Part shown: positions 62,252 to 64,000 of the stretch, piece after piece
Layout of the letters: each line of letters begins with the position of its first letter
Numbering within the stretch: position 1 is the stretch's first letter
From: Byssochlamys sp. IMV 00236
Taxonomy: Eukaryota > Ascomycota > Eurotiomycetes > Eurotiales > Thermoascaceae
Length of the DNA: 64,000 nucleotides
Assembly: GCA_001931875.2 (NCBI GenBank)
Contig: MSJH02000476.1
Span: 60,181 to 124,180 of the forward strand
Direction of reading: 5' to 3'
Program-made: the position numbers and the translations under genes
The notes under the pieces: model-generated
The model's input: only the letters and a program-made list of their open reading frames with translations
Told to the model about the DNA's origin: nothing
The model's database searches: none

Positions 62252-62256
62252 CTTAA

Positions 62257-64000
62257 TATTATTATTTTATAAAAATACTTTAATTTTATTTTAATAATAG
62301 TATTAATTAATATAATATTTATTATTAATAATAATTATAATAAGTATATATTAAGTATATAATCTATAGATATTTTATATATATTACCTTTATTCTTAAT
62401 ATTAAATAAATAGTAACTATATAATAAAAATATAAAAAGAAAGTTTAAAAAAACTTTAATTAAAATAACTAGATAAAATATAATATATTTAAAGGCTATA
62501 TATAATAAATTAATATTATAATAGCTATAAATAAAAAAAAGACTTTATTTATAAAGATAAATAGTCTATAAGAATAAAGTTTATATATATTAAATATAAG
62601 CTATAATTAATTAAAAGCTAGAATTAAAGAAAATTAAAATTAATCTTTATATTTTATATATTAAATTTATACTAACTCTATTAAAAATTCTTAATCTTTA
62701 TATATATATAATTAATACTTATATAATAATAGTAGTTTAAAGGGTATTATTAAAATAATAATAGCTTTATCTTTATTCTTAGCTTTAATAATAATAAATA
62801 TATCTTTATTATTATTTTAAATAATAATAATATTTTTTCTATTAAATACTTAGAGAAATAATAATTATAGATTTTATATACTTACTATTATCAATATATA
62901 TATAAAATATATATTTATTTATTTTTTTATTAACTTTATTACTTTTCTCTTTACTTATCTTTTTATTCTTATTTTTATCTTTTATATTATTCTTTATATT
63001 ATCTTTATCTTTCTTATATTTTTTAAATATTAGTATTAATATTAAAGGGAAAAGTAAAAGATTTAAATTATATTAAAATATAATATTAGTATAGCTATAG
63101 TATATATAATATATATATAAACTTATTTTATAATAATATCTTAATCTAAAAATAATTAATTTATATCTCTATATTTTTATTAGTTTATATATTTTTATTA
63201 TCCTTTACTTATTCTTTATATATATAAAGAATAAGATAAAAGTAATTTTATTCTTTTTTTAAATAATAAGTTAATAGTTATAAAAATATAATAAAAAAGA
63301 ATAGAGATTTAAAGTAATATTAATAAAAGAGAAATTAAGGATAAAATTATTATAGTAAATATATTTTTAATATTTTAATTTAATAGATTTAAAAGAGAAT
63401 TTAAGCTTAAAAATAAATAAATATAAGATAGATTAAAGATAAATAATAATTACTAGTAGAAATTAATTAAAGATTTAAGAGTTTATTTCTCTATAAAACT
63501 TTATATTAAATATTACTATAAAATTAAGGTCTTTATTATTATAAATAAATATTAGTTTAATATAAATAATATATAGAGATATAATATATATATATAATAT
63601 ACTTATATATTATTATATAGATTTTTAGTAAAAAGCTTACTTTAAATTTAAAAGATATTAATAAGATATATATAAAGCTTTATAGTTATTTACTCTAGTT
63701 CTTAATAATACTTAGCCTTATATTATTCTTTATTAAGGATAAATTTCTTAAGTATATTAATAATATATTAATATAATATATATAATATATATTTATAGAT
63801 TTATTAATAATTAATAAGCTTTTTTATAAAAGAGAGATTTTACTATAAAATATTTAATACTATATCTATTAATATATACTTAGTATTAGTATTATATATA
63901 TATAACTTACCAGTATTAAGATATATATTATAGATATAATAATATAAGAAAGGCTAGTTATTAAATAAAACTCTATATATTAATTTATTACTATTAATAA
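62257..64000. other. AT-rich sequence without recognised element
   Basis: Right flank of the copia insertion, still RIP-like to the window end. No LTR, no domain remnant and no palindrome copy were seen. Confidence 0.5.

Larger units (their letters stand above)
35725..64000. other. RIP-degraded AT-rich heterochromatin-like block (open at window end)
   Basis: From about 35725 to the window end the sequence is almost only A and T. CpG is virtually absent, CpA and TpG are rare, TpA is everywhere, and surviving C and G sit mostly in CpT and ApG. This is the product expected from RIP, which turns CpA into TpA on both strands. No intact gene exists here. Recognisable contents are listed separately: a copia element with a nested gypsy element, a truncated copia copy, direct and tandem repeats, and an array of dispersed palindromes. 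A pericentromeric or centromeric location is plausible for a filamentous fungus but is inference. Confidence 0.9.

Noticed and set aside
35725..64000. Mitochondrial DNA or a plasmid as the source of the AT-rich block
   Set aside because: Decayed copia and gypsy elements with target duplications, plus CpA depletion, point to nuclear RIP; no mitochondrial gene or tRNA was seen.

Overview
The window is nuclear DNA of a filamentous ascomycete, most likely a eurotiomycete (Aspergillus/Penicillium type). The reasons are short 50-120 bp introns with GTATGT/GTRNGT donors and CTRAC-like branch sites, a nitrilase very close in sequence to the enzyme known from Aspergillus niger, fungal Zn2Cys6 and C2H2 regulators, an ERG27-type sterol reductase, and repeats destroyed by C-to-T mutation of the repeat-induced point mutation (RIP) kind.

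Region 1 (1-18.2 kb) is gene-rich and has normal base composition. In order: the 3' end of a Zn2Cys6 transcription factor (+); a MetE/UROD-like methyltransferase (-, 3 exons); an SRPK-like kinase (+, 1 exon); an aliphatic-type nitrilase (-, 5 exons); ribose-phosphate pyrophosphokinase (-, 6 exons, one of them a 6-nt microexon); a second SRPK-like kinase with an altered DFG motif (-); 3-ketosteroid reductase ERG27 (-); a small unknown protein (+); and an aminoglycoside-phosphotransferase-fold protein (-). These are housekeeping or generalist genes with no sign of one shared pathway: nucleotide precursor synthesis, sterol synthesis, nitrile hydrolysis and signalling sit side by side.

Region 2 (18.2-28.4 kb) is gene-poor. 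It holds one clearly disabled gene (about 18.8-19.8 kb), a second possible relic (about 23.2-23.5 kb), and a long run of trinucleotide microsatellites leading into a four-finger C2H2 transcription factor (28.39-29.49 kb, 4 exons).

Region 3 (29.5-35.7 kb) is intergenic. It carries a complete 1,862-bp pogo/Fot1-like DNA transposon (30857-32718) with perfect 39-bp terminal inverted repeats and a TA target duplication. Its interior is ruined by RIP-type mutation but its ends are intact.

Region 4 (35.7 kb to the end, more than 28 kb) is an abrupt, extremely AT-rich block in which CpA/TpG and CpG are almost gone and the few C and G bases sit mostly in CpT and ApG. Inside it are a Ty1/copia LTR element (51830-62251) with a Ty3/gypsy LTR element (56119-62012) inserted into its 3' LTR, both with 5-bp target duplications still readable; a truncated second copia copy; a 1.5-kb direct repeat; two tandem minisatellites; and 21 exact copies of one 12-bp palindrome (TAACTTAAGTTA) confined to 38.2-50.9 kb. 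The block continues past the window. A pericentromere or regional centromere, or a subtelomeric RIP block, are the natural readings, but this is inference.

All exon boundaries were read by eye from splice signals and protein family conservation. No search or alignment program was run.
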